A DNA stretch of 64,000 nucleotides from positions 18,847 to 82,846 of the forward strand of contig JAOUJW010000024.1 of assembly GCA_029882975.1 (NCBI GenBank), written 5' to 3'. The notes below the pieces were generated by a model. That model searched no databases. It saw nothing but the letters and a program-made list of their open reading frames with translations, and was not told the origin of the DNA. The translations under genes and the position numbers were made by a program. This DNA is from Gammaproteobacteria bacterium (lineage in GTDB: Bacteria; Pseudomonadota; Gammaproteobacteria; SZUA-152). Within the stretch, counting starts at the first letter, position 1; each line of letters begins with the position of its first letter. Of the stretch, positions 1 through 8,898 are shown in pieces.

Positions 1-1
1 C

Positions 2-124
2 GGTTCTATTGTGGCGAGGGAATACGGCATACCGGCTGTGGTCAATGTGGCGGGACTACTACATTGGTGTGAAGAAGGTGAAGAACTGATCGTAGATGGG
101 GATTTGGGGAGAATCAGCAAGTAG
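2..124 (+). CDS. C-terminal end of a PEP-utilising-enzyme mobile-domain protein (partial)
   Basis: An open frame enters from the left edge and stops at the TAG at 122-124, giving 41 residues. The stretch GSIVAREYGIPAVV followed by an IVDGDLGRI ending matches the swivelling phosphohistidine domain of PEP synthase, pyruvate phosphate dikinase and related proteins, where this segment follows the catalytic His. The His itself lies outside the window, so the exact family member cannot be named. The strand is opposite to the next gene and a hairpin separates the two. Confidence 0.7.
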   Translation, partial: GSIVAREYGIPAVVNVAGLLHWCEEGEELIVDGDLGRISK

Positions 125-144
125 CGTTTCCAAATGAAAAAATA

Positions 145-170
145 AACCGGAGACAACGTTGTCTCCGGTT
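145..170 (-). terminator. Intrinsic terminator between convergent genes
   Basis: A perfect 13-bp inverted repeat (AACCGGAGACAAC and its complement) fills 145-170. Read on the minus strand it is followed by a T-rich run (TTTATTTTTTC), so it best serves the minus-strand gene at 205-750. The plus-strand tail is weaker, but the hairpin may act in both directions. Confidence 0.75.
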
Positions 171-204
171 AGGTTTGCCCGATACTATGGACATTTTGGA
201 GGGT

Positions 205-750
205 CTAGCTAAAAATGGGTTCTATGATTTCCTTTGCTCGTTTTAAACCAAGAAAATTAGCCACATTACGAATACACTCTTCCTCAAACAGCTTGGCATT
301 TTCCTGCGGTGGATAGCCGGCAGCCACTTTCTCCACGATGGTTCTGCCTTTTTCCCCAAGGATATCAGCCATGGTTGCAGAGACAGCCTGAATCAATTCC
401 TGGCCGCTGAGAACCCAAGGCGCCACCGCTTCATCCCGCTCATGTTTTAAGGTTGAAATAACTTCGTTAACATCCGGCATAGATGCTTGTTGTTCCAATT
501 CCTTTTCATTGGCCCGAACAAACATCGCTGTACCAATAGTGGTATGAAACAAGGTCTTAACGGCATCCAAGCCGGTTTGTTTATCGAAACGGCAACCTAT
601 TAATTTGCCATGATCGAAAAACAACATCCCTATGTGAATGATCGCCTCGTCCCTGTAATAAGCGTAGAGTTTACCGGTCTCCTGCTTGTCACGTGCATCG
701 ACCATTAGGTTTAAGAATTTCGGTGGAACAGACACCGCTGCCATACTCAT
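205..750 (-). CDS. Hypothetical protein, possible DUF4388/PATAN-like N-terminus
   Basis: This is a 181-residue soluble protein with no signal peptide or membrane segment. The first half contains GKLYAYYRDEAIIHIGMLFF and then GKLIGCRF, a pattern like the DUF4388 (PATAN) domain found in signalling proteins, where short strands surround a small glycine-rich turn. The second half is helical and charged. The start ATG is supported by a GGAG sequence about nine bases upstream. The next two genes downstream of its promoter side lie on the same strand and may be co-transcribed. The family assignment rests on a weak pattern match. Confidence 0.6.
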   Translation of the reverse strand: MSMAAVSVPPKFLNLMVDARDKQETGKLYAYYRDEAIIHIGMLFFDHGKLIGCRFDKQTGLDAVKTLFHTTIGTAMFVRANEKELEQQASMPDVNEVISTLKHERDEAVAPWVLSGQELIQAVSATMADILGEKGRTIVEKVAAGYPPQENAKLFEEECIRNVANFLGLKRAKEIIEPIFS

Positions 751-793
751 AATAATGACTCCACAAAGTTAAACAAATTCTTTCAACTGCTGC

Positions 794-1174
794 CTATACT
801 GCCACATGCGCGATTTTGTTGACGCCTATACCGATGAAAATCAATCCGGCATAAATGAACAATTCAAACACCAGTTCAGCACCAAACTCGCTGATAAAAC
901 CCACTAACTCGTTAAGACCGTTGGTGGCAATACCCAGTGTGATGGCAATGACACCAAACAGTATTTTGCCGAATCCGGCGCCGATCATACCGCCTTTCAG
1001 GCCGTTGTAGACTTTTACCACCAAAGCGGAAATCACCAAACCCAGTACAACTCCACCCATTTCCAGCATAGGAAACCAAGCCGGTACTTCTTCGCCTTCT
1101 TCACCGGCCAACACCAAAGAAACGGGAGCCAACAACAGGACCAACGCATAAAACCATTTAGACAAACCACTCAT
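794..1174 (-). CDS. Small inner-membrane protein of unknown function
   Basis: The product is 126 residues long from the ATG at 1172-1174, which has AGAGGTGA just upstream; a GTG seven codons earlier is also open but has no ribosome-binding site. An N-terminal signal-like helix (about residues 7-24) is followed by an acidic spacer and three hydrophobic segments, near residues 38-58, 66-86 and 100-120, the latter two rich in glycine. No family was recognised. It lies 43 bases upstream of the 205-750 gene and about 50 bases downstream of the 1229-1987 gene, all on the same strand. Confidence 0.65.
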   Translation of the reverse strand: MSGLSKWFYALVLLLAPVSLVLAGEEGEEVPAWFPMLEMGGVVLGLVISALVVKVYNGLKGGMIGAGFGKILFGVIAITLGIATNGLNELVGFISEFGAELVFELFIYAGLIFIGIGVNKIAHVAV

Positions 1175-1228
1175 GACATCACCTCTAACAAGCACAATAT
1201 GAAAATTCCTAATTACAACCCATCACTC

Positions 1229-1987
1229 TTAGAACTCCATCCCAAGGTTTAGCTTCAATACACCATCCACAGCGGCTTCGCTCAAACCCACCATATAACC
1301 TAACTGGTACGCCACCCCCGCCTCACCCAGAGGCAGTTCTCCAAACAGTACCGGACCGGCATAATGTTCCTTGGCCACGTCGTTCATTTCACCAAAGAGC
1401 TCCAATCCTGCAGAAAACCCATCCAGTGCATGTTTGTACTGAATACCGTAAGAAAACTCCGTTTCGCCCGTAGAGTTACTCCCCACTTGTCTCTCATAAA
1501 CAGCATTGACCAATACTGAAGAGGCATAGGAGGATTCGTTTTCCTCTTTTTCTTGTCCGTTGCCGGCCACGCCGTAACCGCGCATGAGATACATACCCAA
1601 GGAAACTGTATCAGCCGCCAAATCCTCCTGAGCCAATCCATACCCCAGAACCACCGCACTGCTAAACCCTTCACTGCCCTCTTGTTCAGTGAGTCCGCGA
1701 ATAAATTCCAGCTCCACCATCTCAGTTTCCATCGACATTCCCTTGGGTTGTTCGTTTTCCAAGGTGAACTCCATACGCCAGTTTTCGCTAAAATGCCATT
1801 CAAGCGCCGCCTCCAGGTTTTGACTGCCTTTCTCCAACGCTTCTCCCGCCATCACTCGGGCATAACGCAGCTCAACACCAGTCTCGCCTTCCTCAATCAT
1901 TGGGGAAAACACACTAAAACCAAAGCAGGCAGTGCTCGCCATTCCCAGCACTGTTGCGCAAACCAAGGAAAACCCTTTCTTGTTCAT
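1229..1987 (-). CDS. Probable outer-membrane or periplasmic beta-rich protein
   Basis: The protein has 252 residues from the ATG at 1985-1987, which is preceded by GAAGGTGGA at good spacing; an upstream TTG would add five residues. A signal peptide (MNKKGFSLVCATVLGMAS, cleavage after about residue 24) is followed by alternating amphipathic strands such as LEAALEWHF, ELEFIRGL and AVVLGYGLA. The chain ends in Gly-Met-Glu-Phe, and a C-terminal aromatic is typical of BAM-assembled beta-barrels. No named family was recognised. The function is unknown. Confidence 0.6.
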   Translation of the reverse strand: MNKKGFSLVCATVLGMASTACFGFSVFSPMIEEGETGVELRYARVMAGEALEKGSQNLEAALEWHFSENWRMEFTLENEQPKGMSMETEMVELEFIRGLTEQEGSEGFSSAVVLGYGLAQEDLAADTVSLGMYLMRGYGVAGNGQEKEENESSYASSVLVNAVYERQVGSNSTGETEFSYGIQYKHALDGFSAGLELFGEMNDVAKEHYAGPVLFGELPLGEAGVAYQLGYMVGLSEAAVDGVLKLNLGMEF

Positions 1988-2160
1988 TTTTTCCACCTTC
2001 AAATATACGTACCATCTCTACACCTTTTGCATCGTCCATGCGTAAACATTGATTAGCCATTCCAACATAATTTAAGTATTTCTTAATATACTAATAATAA
2101 CCCAGTAACTTGATAAACAATTCACTTAACGGGCAATCAAAACCAACCGGGATCTCCAAC

Positions 2161-2188
2161 TTCACACTGAATCGACATAGCCTATACT
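2161..2188 (+). promoter_or_regulatory. Candidate sigma-70 promoter in the 1988-2355 divergent spacer
   Basis: TTCACA (2161-2166) and TATACT (2183-2188) are separated by 16 bases. This would give a leader of about 160 bases before the gene at 2356, which has a strong AGGGAGG ribosome-binding site. The remainder of the 1988-2355 spacer is AT-rich, and no RNA gene or other signal was recognised in it. Confidence 0.4.
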
Positions 2189-2355
2189 GAATGAGATAAC
2201 GCTTTTAGTGATGTTCATGCATTTCGAATTTTAAGCTCATTTCGTAATCAAAATTCAAAAACACGGCATTTATTGCTCATCTAGCAATCATCGTAAGGAT
2301 ACGAGTCGCGCTGTACCCGCTTAGTCCGTACGCCGCCGATAACCAGGGAGGAAAC

Positions 2356-4287
2356 ATGAAGAAATATTTACTCATTGTTGCAGTCTATTTGTTAGCCATT
2401 ACCAGCTCACCGGCATGGTCTGATCGCTTGTACATGCTAAGCCAACCCAGCGACTATATTGGCCAGGGCTTGACCACAGATATCAGCTCGGAAACACATT
2501 CATTTGCTGCATCGGTGAATTTTGATGCAGGCGTAAGCGTTTCCATCAATGGTACGGCATTCTGGAATCTGGACTTTGCCGCTGCGGGTTCTGTGCAACT
2601 GACCCCCGGAAATTACGAAAACGCCACCCGCTTTCCTTTTCAAAGCCTCACCGATCCCGGCTTGGCCGTGGGCGGTAACGGCCGAGGATGCAACACCCTC
2701 ACCGGTCGATTTACGGTGCTCGAGGTGGTCTACAACCCGGATAATACCGTGGCCCAATTTGCCGCGGATTTTGAACAACACTGCGAAGGTTTGGATCCGG
2801 CATTATTTGGCGCCATTCGGATCAACAGCCAGATACCGATCAATGTAACTATTCCGGAAGTTACTGCAGTTGCAGGCAGTGACCGTAGCACCCTGGAAAA
2901 TAAACTGATTCAATTGGACGGCTCCGGTTCTCACAGTAATGACGGCAGTTTAATCGTCAGTTACCTATGGACCCAACTCGCTGGAACTCCCGTCACCATC
3001 ACCAATGCAGATACTCCATTAGCTTCGTTCACTACACCCACGGTCCCCTTGGGTGGCGACACCTTGGTCATCCAATTGGAAACCCTAAGCAGCAGCGGAG
3101 CCGGCGCCACGGATGAGGTCATGATTCAGGTGCTAAGCAAAAGCGATCCATTAACGTATATTCGCATGGACAGTGAACCGGGTGATTATATTGGCCAAGG
3201 AATTTCCTATTTTTTCAGCCCCAATGAAGGCGTCATCAGCACCTCATCCACTGACCCGGATGTACTTAATGTAAGTTTTAGTGGAAACCATTATTGGTCT
3301 TTTGGTTTTGCGGCACCGGATGGCACCGGGTTAAATGCAGGAACCTATTTGGATGCGACCCGTTATCCTTTTCATGGAACCGGAGCAGGGCTGAGCGTGA
3401 GCGGAGCCGGACGTGGTTGCAACACACTCACCGGTAACTTTACTGTTAGGTATATAAGCCGTGACACCACCGGCGTCAATTCCTTTGCCGGCGATTTTGA
3501 GCAACACTGCGAGGGAGGCCCGTCCGCTCTCAGGGGAGAGGTGGTTTACCAATTTCTCGACCCGAGCATACCGGTTGCCAATGCCGGAGCAGATCAGCAA
3601 GTGCCCGGCGGCGAGTCGGTTCAACTGGATGCACTGGCCTCTGTTGATAACGACGGTACCCTGGTGGCTTATCAATGGGAGCAGGTCAGCGGAACACCTG
3701 TAGACTTTCAACCCGTGGACAGCGTAGTGACCGCATTCACTGCGCCACCATTACCGGTTGGAACCACGGAGGAATTGGTCTTTAAGGTCACGGTTACCGA
3801 TGATCAGGGATTCATGGCGGAAGATACCGTGTCTGTATTGGTTACCGGAGTCGGACTAACGCCCAACTATTGTAGCGCCTATGGCATTAATACCTATTTT
3901 GAATGGATCGAGAAAGTGACTGTTAACGGCTTTGTCCAACTATCGGGAGACAATGGCGGTTATGGCGATCATACCGGCGCCACCGTATTTGCCTTGGATA
4001 AAACCACAAGCAACAACCTGACACTCACGCCGGGCTACCGCTATGGGGCCTATACCGAATATTGGACAGTATGGATTGACAGCAATCAGGACGGAGAATT
4101 TTCCGCCATTGAAACTGTATTTAGCGGCACTGCCTTTGCAGCCATTAGTACCTCTATCACTCTACCCGGCGATAGCCTTAGCGGCGAAACCCGAATGCGG
4201 GTGGCGCTGCGCTATGGAAGCCAAGCCTCCGCCTGCGGGAGTTTTTATTGGGGCGAAGTGGACGACTATACCGTGCAGATTCAGTAA
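2356..4287 (+). CDS. Secreted multidomain protein with duplicated domain, two PKD-like domains and a GEVED-type C-terminus
   Basis: The protein has 643 residues. A signal peptide (about residues 1-22) is followed by repeat A (about 27-150), a PKD/REJ-like domain (about 165-260), repeat B (about 270-395), a second PKD-like domain (about 403-497) and a C-terminal domain ending in YWGEVDDYTVQIQ, which resembles the GEVED domain of secreted bacterial proteins. Repeats A and B share DYIGQG near the start, GRGCNTLTG in the middle and DFEQHCEG at the end, so they are one domain in two copies, each with two conserved cysteines. No enzymatic motif is visible; a surface or matrix binding role is an inference. 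It is monocistronic with a hairpin downstream. Confidence 0.75.
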   Translation: MKKYLLIVAVYLLAITSSPAWSDRLYMLSQPSDYIGQGLTTDISSETHSFAASVNFDAGVSVSINGTAFWNLDFAAAGSVQLTPGNYENATRFPFQSLTDPGLAVGGNGRGCNTLTGRFTVLEVVYNPDNTVAQFAADFEQHCEGLDPALFGAIRINSQIPINVTIPEVTAVAGSDRSTLENKLIQLDGSGSHSNDGSLIVSYLWTQLAGTPVTITNADTPLASFTTPTVPLGGDTLVIQLETLSSSGAGATDEVMIQVLSKSDPLTYIRMDSEPGDYIGQGISYFFSPNEGVISTSSTDPDVLNVSFSGNHYWSFGFAAPDGTGLNAGTYLDATRYPFHGTGAGLSVSGAGRGCNTLTGNFTVRYISRDTTGVNSFAGDFEQHCEGGPSALRGEVVYQFLDPSIPVANAGADQQVPGGESVQLDALASVDNDGTLVAYQWEQVSGTPVDFQPVDSVVTAFTAPPLPVGTTEELVFKVTVTDDQGFMAEDTVSVLVTGVGLTPNYCSAYGINTYFEWIEKVTVNGFVQLSGDNGGYGDHTGATVFALDKTTSNNLTLTPGYRYGAYTEYWTVWIDSNQDGEFSAIETVFSGTAFAAISTSITLPGDSLSGETRMRVALRYGSQASACGSFYWGEVDDYTVQIQ

Positions 4288-4306
4288 ACCCGATTGTGTA
4301 CAGAAG

Positions 4307-4332
4307 CGGGGGGTTCTGACTAGAGCCCCCCG
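4307..4332 (+). terminator. Hairpin after the secreted protein gene
   Basis: An 11-bp stem (CGGGGGGTTCT pairing with AGAGCCCCCCG, one G-U pair) encloses a GACT loop, 20 bases after the stop codon. The following bases (TCTCCGTG) are not a clear U-tract, so termination strength is uncertain. Confidence 0.5.
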
Positions 4333-4422
4333 TCTCCGTGTGCCATTTCCCTCCCAATACCGCATTCGCCCTATCTTTTTAGTGGCCTTAACATTTGGTT
4401 AACAAAAATTCACCCCCAAAAG

Positions 4423-4466
4423 TGTGACGCAGTTCACAGTTTTCCAATTATGGGATCACGGATATT
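4423..4466 (+). promoter_or_regulatory. CRP/Vfr-type box with class II-spaced promoter
   Basis: TGTGA-CGCAGT-TCACA at 4423-4438 is an exact match to the CRP family consensus TGTGA-N6-TCACA. A possible -10 (GATATT, 4461-4466) would place the transcription start near 4473, about 42 bases from the centre of the box, which is the classical class II activation geometry. The regulated gene would be the small membrane protein at 4524. The box is seen directly; cAMP-CRP control is inferred. Confidence 0.6.
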
Positions 4467-4523
4467 GCACAGTTCTCGATAAAAACGAGAAGAGGTTCCT
4501 AATTCAGCAGTGAGGTAGTTCAC

Positions 4524-4847
4524 ATGAATACAGAGGCAGTATCATCAGAGGTCTACGATTGCAGCTCTTACGAATTTACCGCAGAACTGGACGACTTGGC
4601 CATTTCGCCCGTACCAAATCTGCAGGAGCTCCACTACCAGAACCCGTTTGTTAAGAAGGAAGCTGACGCAGATGGATATCTTCAGTCCGTACTGGCTGAC
4701 AACTATCAATGGGGGAAATACGTTTTAACGCTGGTGGTAGGATCCATTGTGGTTTTAGCGGCGGTTCCCAGCAAGCCCGCTAAAGTGCAAAAAATGGAAA
4801 TGCCGGCAATGGCCATTCACGGCAATTCTGCCACGCTGAGTAAGTAA
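4524..4847 (+). CDS. Small single-pass membrane protein of unknown function
   Basis: The product has 107 residues. About 70 hydrophilic, acidic residues precede one hydrophobic helix (YVLTLVVGSIVVLAAV, about residues 72-87) and a short basic/methionine-rich tail. There is no signal peptide, so the N-terminus is probably cytoplasmic, or the protein is tail-anchored. GAGGTAG lies just ahead of the ATG. A perfect CRP-type box is located 85 bases upstream. It converges on the LysM gene at 4890. No family was recognised. Confidence 0.65.
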   Translation: MNTEAVSSEVYDCSSYEFTAELDDLAISPVPNLQELHYQNPFVKKEADADGYLQSVLADNYQWGKYVLTLVVGSIVVLAAVPSKPAKVQKMEMPAMAIHGNSATLSK

Positions 4848-4889
4848 TTTTCGGAATTTGTTGATTCGGTAGCGTTTGTTTAAATAATT

Positions 4890-5477
4890 CTACTGAATAG
4901 CCTTGGCTTTGGCAGAGCGGCGACTGTTAAAGTAATCGTACATGACTCGATAAGCCTTGGTGAGCTCCTCTTTATCCTCCAGAGAAAGTTTGGCCGGCCT
5001 GTTTTTCAGGGCCGGGATTTTTATTTGCGCGCCCGCCTCCAGCAAGTTGGGATTATTGATTTCATCGCGATTAAAAGAATATATATAAGGCCAGAGGTAA
5101 GGATCACCATAATATTTTTGGGCCAACCCCCACAAACTGGCATCTCTGAAAATATTGGATTCAGACGCATCAAAAGCTCCGCCTGCCAACACAACAGTAT
5201 CAATCACCCGGACTGTTTCGATCACCTGAGTCTGCTGTTCCATGGGTTGTGGTAACTCAGGAACCATAGGCTCAGCTTCAGTATAAAAGGGTTCGATTTC
5301 GATGAGCGTTTCATCCACCACTTCGGTACTTGGTACACTATCCTGCGTCTTCCAAGGTATGGCTGCAAAAATGAGTAAGGCAGTAAAAACAGCCAGCAAC
5401 GAGCGGTTGGTCCAAGGCGATTCCCATGGACGCTTGGCCCTGCCCTGGTCTTGCATCGTGGGTTCCTGTTGAGCCAT
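4890..5477 (-). CDS. Membrane-anchored LysM domain protein
   Basis: The protein has 195 residues. A short basic cytoplasmic N-terminus precedes one transmembrane helix (about residues 27-43). A proline/glutamate-rich periplasmic linker (45-95) leads to a LysM-like domain at about 105-152, with the signature DASLWGLAQKYYGDPYLWPY and a closing AGAQIKIP. LysM domains bind the glycan backbone of peptidoglycan. The last 40 residues are basic and helical. The topology suggests an inner-membrane protein that touches the cell wall. The partner is unknown, and neighbouring genes give no clear clue. Confidence 0.75.
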   Translation of the reverse strand: MAQQEPTMQDQGRAKRPWESPWTNRSLLAVFTALLIFAAIPWKTQDSVPSTEVVDETLIEIEPFYTEAEPMVPELPQPMEQQTQVIETVRVIDTVVLAGGAFDASESNIFRDASLWGLAQKYYGDPYLWPYIYSFNRDEINNPNLLEAGAQIKIPALKNRPAKLSLEDKEELTKAYRVMYDYFNSRRSAKAKAIQ

Positions 5478-5632
5478 GGTTTAAACCGGGCCTGATTATG
5501 GTTTGCGTTAAAATATGAGGCACAAATGAGTTTCATACTCTATATCGCAGAACCAGGATGCTTTTTGATAGACTAAATTGGAAAATGTGACCGCCTCGAC
5601 ACATTCCTCCTCGACCCATTCTCGCTTTGATC

Positions 5633-6928
5633 CTATTGATACATACGCCACTCCAGCGCGATGGAATAAGCACCGGAACCATACTCACTTTGAGGGAACC
5701 CCGATTGTGCCCGTCTGCCTCCAGGCAATGCTATTGAAAAAGCCAATTCGGATTCATTATCCAGGGAGTAAACCGAGTTGGCGGACAGTAAATAGGAGTG
5801 ATCATCCCGATTAACCAGAACCATCAATTGCCCCAACAGCAGCGGCATAAATTCGTAGGAAACTCCCACAGCCGCATAACGCCGGGCCAGATACACAGTG
5901 TCCACCACCGCGGCAGGATTGTATTGTGACACCTGACCGGCTCCATTACCGTTATAAAACAACTCCAGCCGGGCATCCAGACTGTTTTCCCAACGGTGCT
6001 CCAACCCCAAGGACACACGGGTAAATCGCTCGGTTTCGTGTCTACGCAGTTGCGCTTCTGCTCGCAGCCCCAGCCACTGAAACGCCTCTGCTGAAACCGA
6101 GCCTGCCACCAGTTCATCACCCCGCACCGAACCGCCGATAAAGCCCCATTCCGCGGTTCCTCTTACAAAGGTCAACCGGGCCAAATGCGAACTGCGTGAC
6201 CATTCTGGCGAATCCGACCACCCGGAAGACGAGGAAGTATCCGAGCGATAGGCCAACACCGAATACCAGGACAGTACCGAAAGCGGATTCACAGCATAGG
6301 TTAACTGTAATGCATCTACCCCCGGTTTGTATTCCCGATAAAACGTTTGCGCTCTGAAAGAACCGAACAAATCATTGGGAGAAAAATAAAAGGTAGTGGC
6401 CAGATTTACCGCCTGTCGACCCACGACCACATCCAAGTTGGGGTGTGACCAGCGCACGCTCATTCTATCCACGGTAGAATGGGCGTAAGCGTTATCACTG
6501 TAACTGTAATCCAGTAAGGAACTACGCTCCACATCTGCAACAGGATCTGTCCCCAGTAATGAAGCGGGAACCTGAGCATGATACATATTGAAATCAAAAG
6601 CCCAGTTTTCGCCACGATGCCCCTGAAACAATAACCGTCCGACCGCAGACAGCCCCGATTGATCTGCTGCGTTATCGCGCGCATACAAAGCGTTACCCAT
6701 TACCCGCAAAGCCAACCGTACATCGGCGGACGATTGTGCATCGCGCCATTCCCACAACGCAAAGGATTGTTGTGGCATAGTGGTTATTAGCAGAACCGCA
6801 ACAAAAAACTGACAAAAACCTCTATATCCAAGATACCCGCCACCAAGCCGTAATCTGCCAAGCCGAGACGTTAAACCCGTTAACACCGCCCTACTCCCGC
6901 ACCTCATCCGATTCAATACGACCATCAT
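5633..6928 (-). CDS. Outer-membrane beta-barrel, last gene of a Lol-like transport operon
   Basis: The reading frame gives 431 residues, with a likely signal peptide ending near QQSFA (about residue 57); the true start could be the ATG at 6905-6907 rather than 6926-6928. The mature part consists of alternating amphipathic strands rich in Tyr, Trp and Arg, for example LDVVVGRQAVNLATTFYF and AEWGFIGGSVRG, and is typical of a beta-barrel, loosely like the DUF1302 type. The gene begins inside the end of the ATPase gene (overlap about 38 bases), so the two are translationally coupled. Genomic context suggests it receives or exports a substrate extracted by the ABC complex. The ligand is unknown. 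Confidence 0.7.
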   Translation of the reverse strand: MMVVLNRMRCGSRAVLTGLTSRLGRLRLGGGYLGYRGFCQFFVAVLLITTMPQQSFALWEWRDAQSSADVRLALRVMGNALYARDNAADQSGLSAVGRLLFQGHRGENWAFDFNMYHAQVPASLLGTDPVADVERSSLLDYSYSDNAYAHSTVDRMSVRWSHPNLDVVVGRQAVNLATTFYFSPNDLFGSFRAQTFYREYKPGVDALQLTYAVNPLSVLSWYSVLAYRSDTSSSSGWSDSPEWSRSSHLARLTFVRGTAEWGFIGGSVRGDELVAGSVSAEAFQWLGLRAEAQLRRHETERFTRVSLGLEHRWENSLDARLELFYNGNGAGQVSQYNPAAVVDTVYLARRYAAVGVSYEFMPLLLGQLMVLVNRDDHSYLLSANSVYSLDNESELAFSIALPGGRRAQSGFPQSEYGSGAYSIALEWRMYQ

Positions 6929-7604
6929 GCAAGGTAATCAGACGTCGCGCCCTGTCCATCACTCTTTGGTCATGGGTAGAAAACAGAAACGTCACGCCGC
7001 TGTCCCGATTCAACTGTTGCATCAAGTCCAGTAACGCTTCGGCAGTCACAGAATCCACGTTTGCCGTAGGTTCGTCGGCCAAAACAATCGCCGGTTGCGT
7101 CACAATAGCGCGAGCTATGGCCACCCGCTGTTGTTGACCGCCCGACATCTCATCGGGACGTCGGTGTTCCATACCCTCCAAACCCACCTGCTTGAGTACC
7201 TGCATCACTTTTTCGTGAATCTGGCCTTTTTCCCGATTTTGCAACCGCATCACAAACTCGGCGTTTTCAAATGCAGTCATGACTGGAATGAGATTATACG
7301 CTTGAAACACAAATCCAATACGATCACGCCGTACGGTGGACAACTCCGAGCGACTGAGCTGGGCCAGATCGAGCTGTTCCAGAAACACCGATCCCGAACT
7401 GGGGCTATCCAGTCCACCAATCAAATTGAGCAACGTGGTTTTCCCCGAACCGGATGGGCCGCACAACGCGGCAAAATCCCCTCGCTCGATATTCAAAGAA
7501 ACCTGATCCAGTGCTTTTACTTTCACCTTGCCCTGTACATAAACTTTGGACACTGAGTTCAGGCTGACAATATGATCGCTTGCTGACAAAGACTGTGTAT
7601 CCAT
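6891..7604 (-). CDS. LolD/MacB-type ABC transporter ATPase
   Basis: This 237-residue ATPase has Walker A GPSGSGKTT (residues 49-57), an extended LSGGQ-type signature MSGGQQQRVAIARA, Walker B IVLADEPTA and the switch His in FSTHDQ. The size and the VDS after Walker B fit the LolD/MacB/FtsE clade, whose members drive mechanotransmission through FtsX-fold permeases rather than moving a substrate through the membrane. It lies 16 bases downstream of one FtsX permease gene and overlaps the beta-barrel gene. Confidence 0.93.
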   Translation of the reverse strand: MDTQSLSASDHIVSLNSVSKVYVQGKVKVKALDQVSLNIERGDFAALCGPSGSGKTTLLNLIGGLDSPSSGSVFLEQLDLAQLSRSELSTVRRDRIGFVFQAYNLIPVMTAFENAEFVMRLQNREKGQIHEKVMQVLKQVGLEGMEHRRPDEMSGGQQQRVAIARAIVTQPAIVLADEPTANVDSVTAEALLDLMQQLNRDSGVTFLFSTHDQRVMDRARRLITLHDGRIESDEVRE

Positions 7605-7620
7605 GGTTGTCCGTTATCGC

Positions 7621-8859
7621 TCAAATAGTTTTCAAACTTTCCACCGGCGGTACTCGCCCGGCACGCCAGGCCGGATAAAGCCCGGAAACCAGGGCCAGAG
7701 TGAACACCGCAGCCAAAATGGCAATGACACTTTCTTTAAATAGTCGAATTTTAAATAAGGGATCGATCAACACACCCCCGGCGACATAATCCCCATCCAA
7801 AGCGCCGGATAAATCCAGTCCCACTGTAGCCAAATAAGCATACCAGGGCGCTGTAATCACACTCCCCATAATCAGACCAATAACAGCCAGATAAAACGAC
7901 TCCACCATGACCAAACGAAACAAAGTCAATGGCGACATACCTACGGCCATCATGACACCAAACTCACGTGTGCGCTCCAGCACGCTCATCAATAAGGTAT
8001 TGAGAATACCGGCAGCTATCAGTAAGCCGATGAGAATTTGGCTGATGTAGTTTCCGGCTCGATCCATACCAATAAGTCCGGCCAAATCCGGTTGGCTTTG
8101 TTTCCAACTCAATACTTCTGCGCGCGCATTTTGTAGTTTGGACTTAATGGCATCGCGCATGGGCTCGGCCTGTCGTTGATCAGAGATCACCACCGCTGCT
8201 AATGTGGCCTCATCAGCAGCATAGTTCAACACCGCACGAACGCTGTCGATGGGCAATAAAGCCATGGCTCCGTCCACCTCTGTAACGCCGGTGCGAAAAA
8301 TACCACTGACCCGAGCGATGGCACTGACGATCTCACCGTTGACATCTGTGGTGGTGTAGACCATTTTTTTCCCCAATTTGAGTTTGAGTTTTTCCGCCAG
8401 TTTTTGGCCAATGACAATCCCCTGACCATCCACACCTTCGAACAAACTTCCCTCCACCAGGGAGTCCAACAACAGATTGTATTGTGGCAGTTCTGTACGC
8501 GGATCGATGGCCATAAACATTCCGCCGATGTTTTTACGAGCGCTGGCGAACATTGCCTGCCCCATAATGCGTACATCCACATGGTTCACCCCGCTCAGGA
8601 ACATAATGTGTTGGCGCATTTTATTCACTCCATTAATGCGCTTATCCAGTGCCGGCGCTTGTTGATATCCGGGAGGTTGGATACTGACATGCCCCAAACC
8701 CATGCGAGCTCCCGTATCAATCATTTTGGTGTAAGCGTAATCACCGGTACCGGTGAAAGTCACCGCCAACATGACACCAAAACCAATAGAAAAAGCCGTA
8801 ATCAAAGTACGACGTTTGCGCCGCCAGATATTACGCCAGGCGGTTTGGCTTAGATTCAT
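7621..8859 (-). CDS. FtsX/LolCE-like ABC permease (second in operon)
   Basis: The product is 412 residues. One N-terminal membrane helix (about 17-38) is followed by a large periplasmic MacB-PCD-like domain (about 40-260) and an FtsX domain with three helices, including ILIGLLIAAGILNTLLMSV and the conserved ERTREFGVMMAVGM motif of the cytoplasmic coupling helix. The C-terminus has the family AWRAGRVPPVESLK ending. It pairs with the adjacent permease at 8899-10119, so the complex is probably a heterodimer like LolC/LolE with one shared ATPase. Confidence 0.9.
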   Translation of the reverse strand: MNLSQTAWRNIWRRKRRTLITAFSIGFGVMLAVTFTGTGDYAYTKMIDTGARMGLGHVSIQPPGYQQAPALDKRINGVNKMRQHIMFLSGVNHVDVRIMGQAMFASARKNIGGMFMAIDPRTELPQYNLLLDSLVEGSLFEGVDGQGIVIGQKLAEKLKLKLGKKMVYTTTDVNGEIVSAIARVSGIFRTGVTEVDGAMALLPIDSVRAVLNYAADEATLAAVVISDQRQAEPMRDAIKSKLQNARAEVLSWKQSQPDLAGLIGMDRAGNYISQILIGLLIAAGILNTLLMSVLERTREFGVMMAVGMSPLTLFRLVMVESFYLAVIGLIMGSVITAPWYAYLATVGLDLSGALDGDYVAGGVLIDPLFKIRLFKESVIAILAAVFTLALVSGLYPAWRAGRVPPVESLKTI

Positions 8860-8898
8860 GATCGATCTCTCTTTGCTATGAAAATCGTCATTGCTGTT

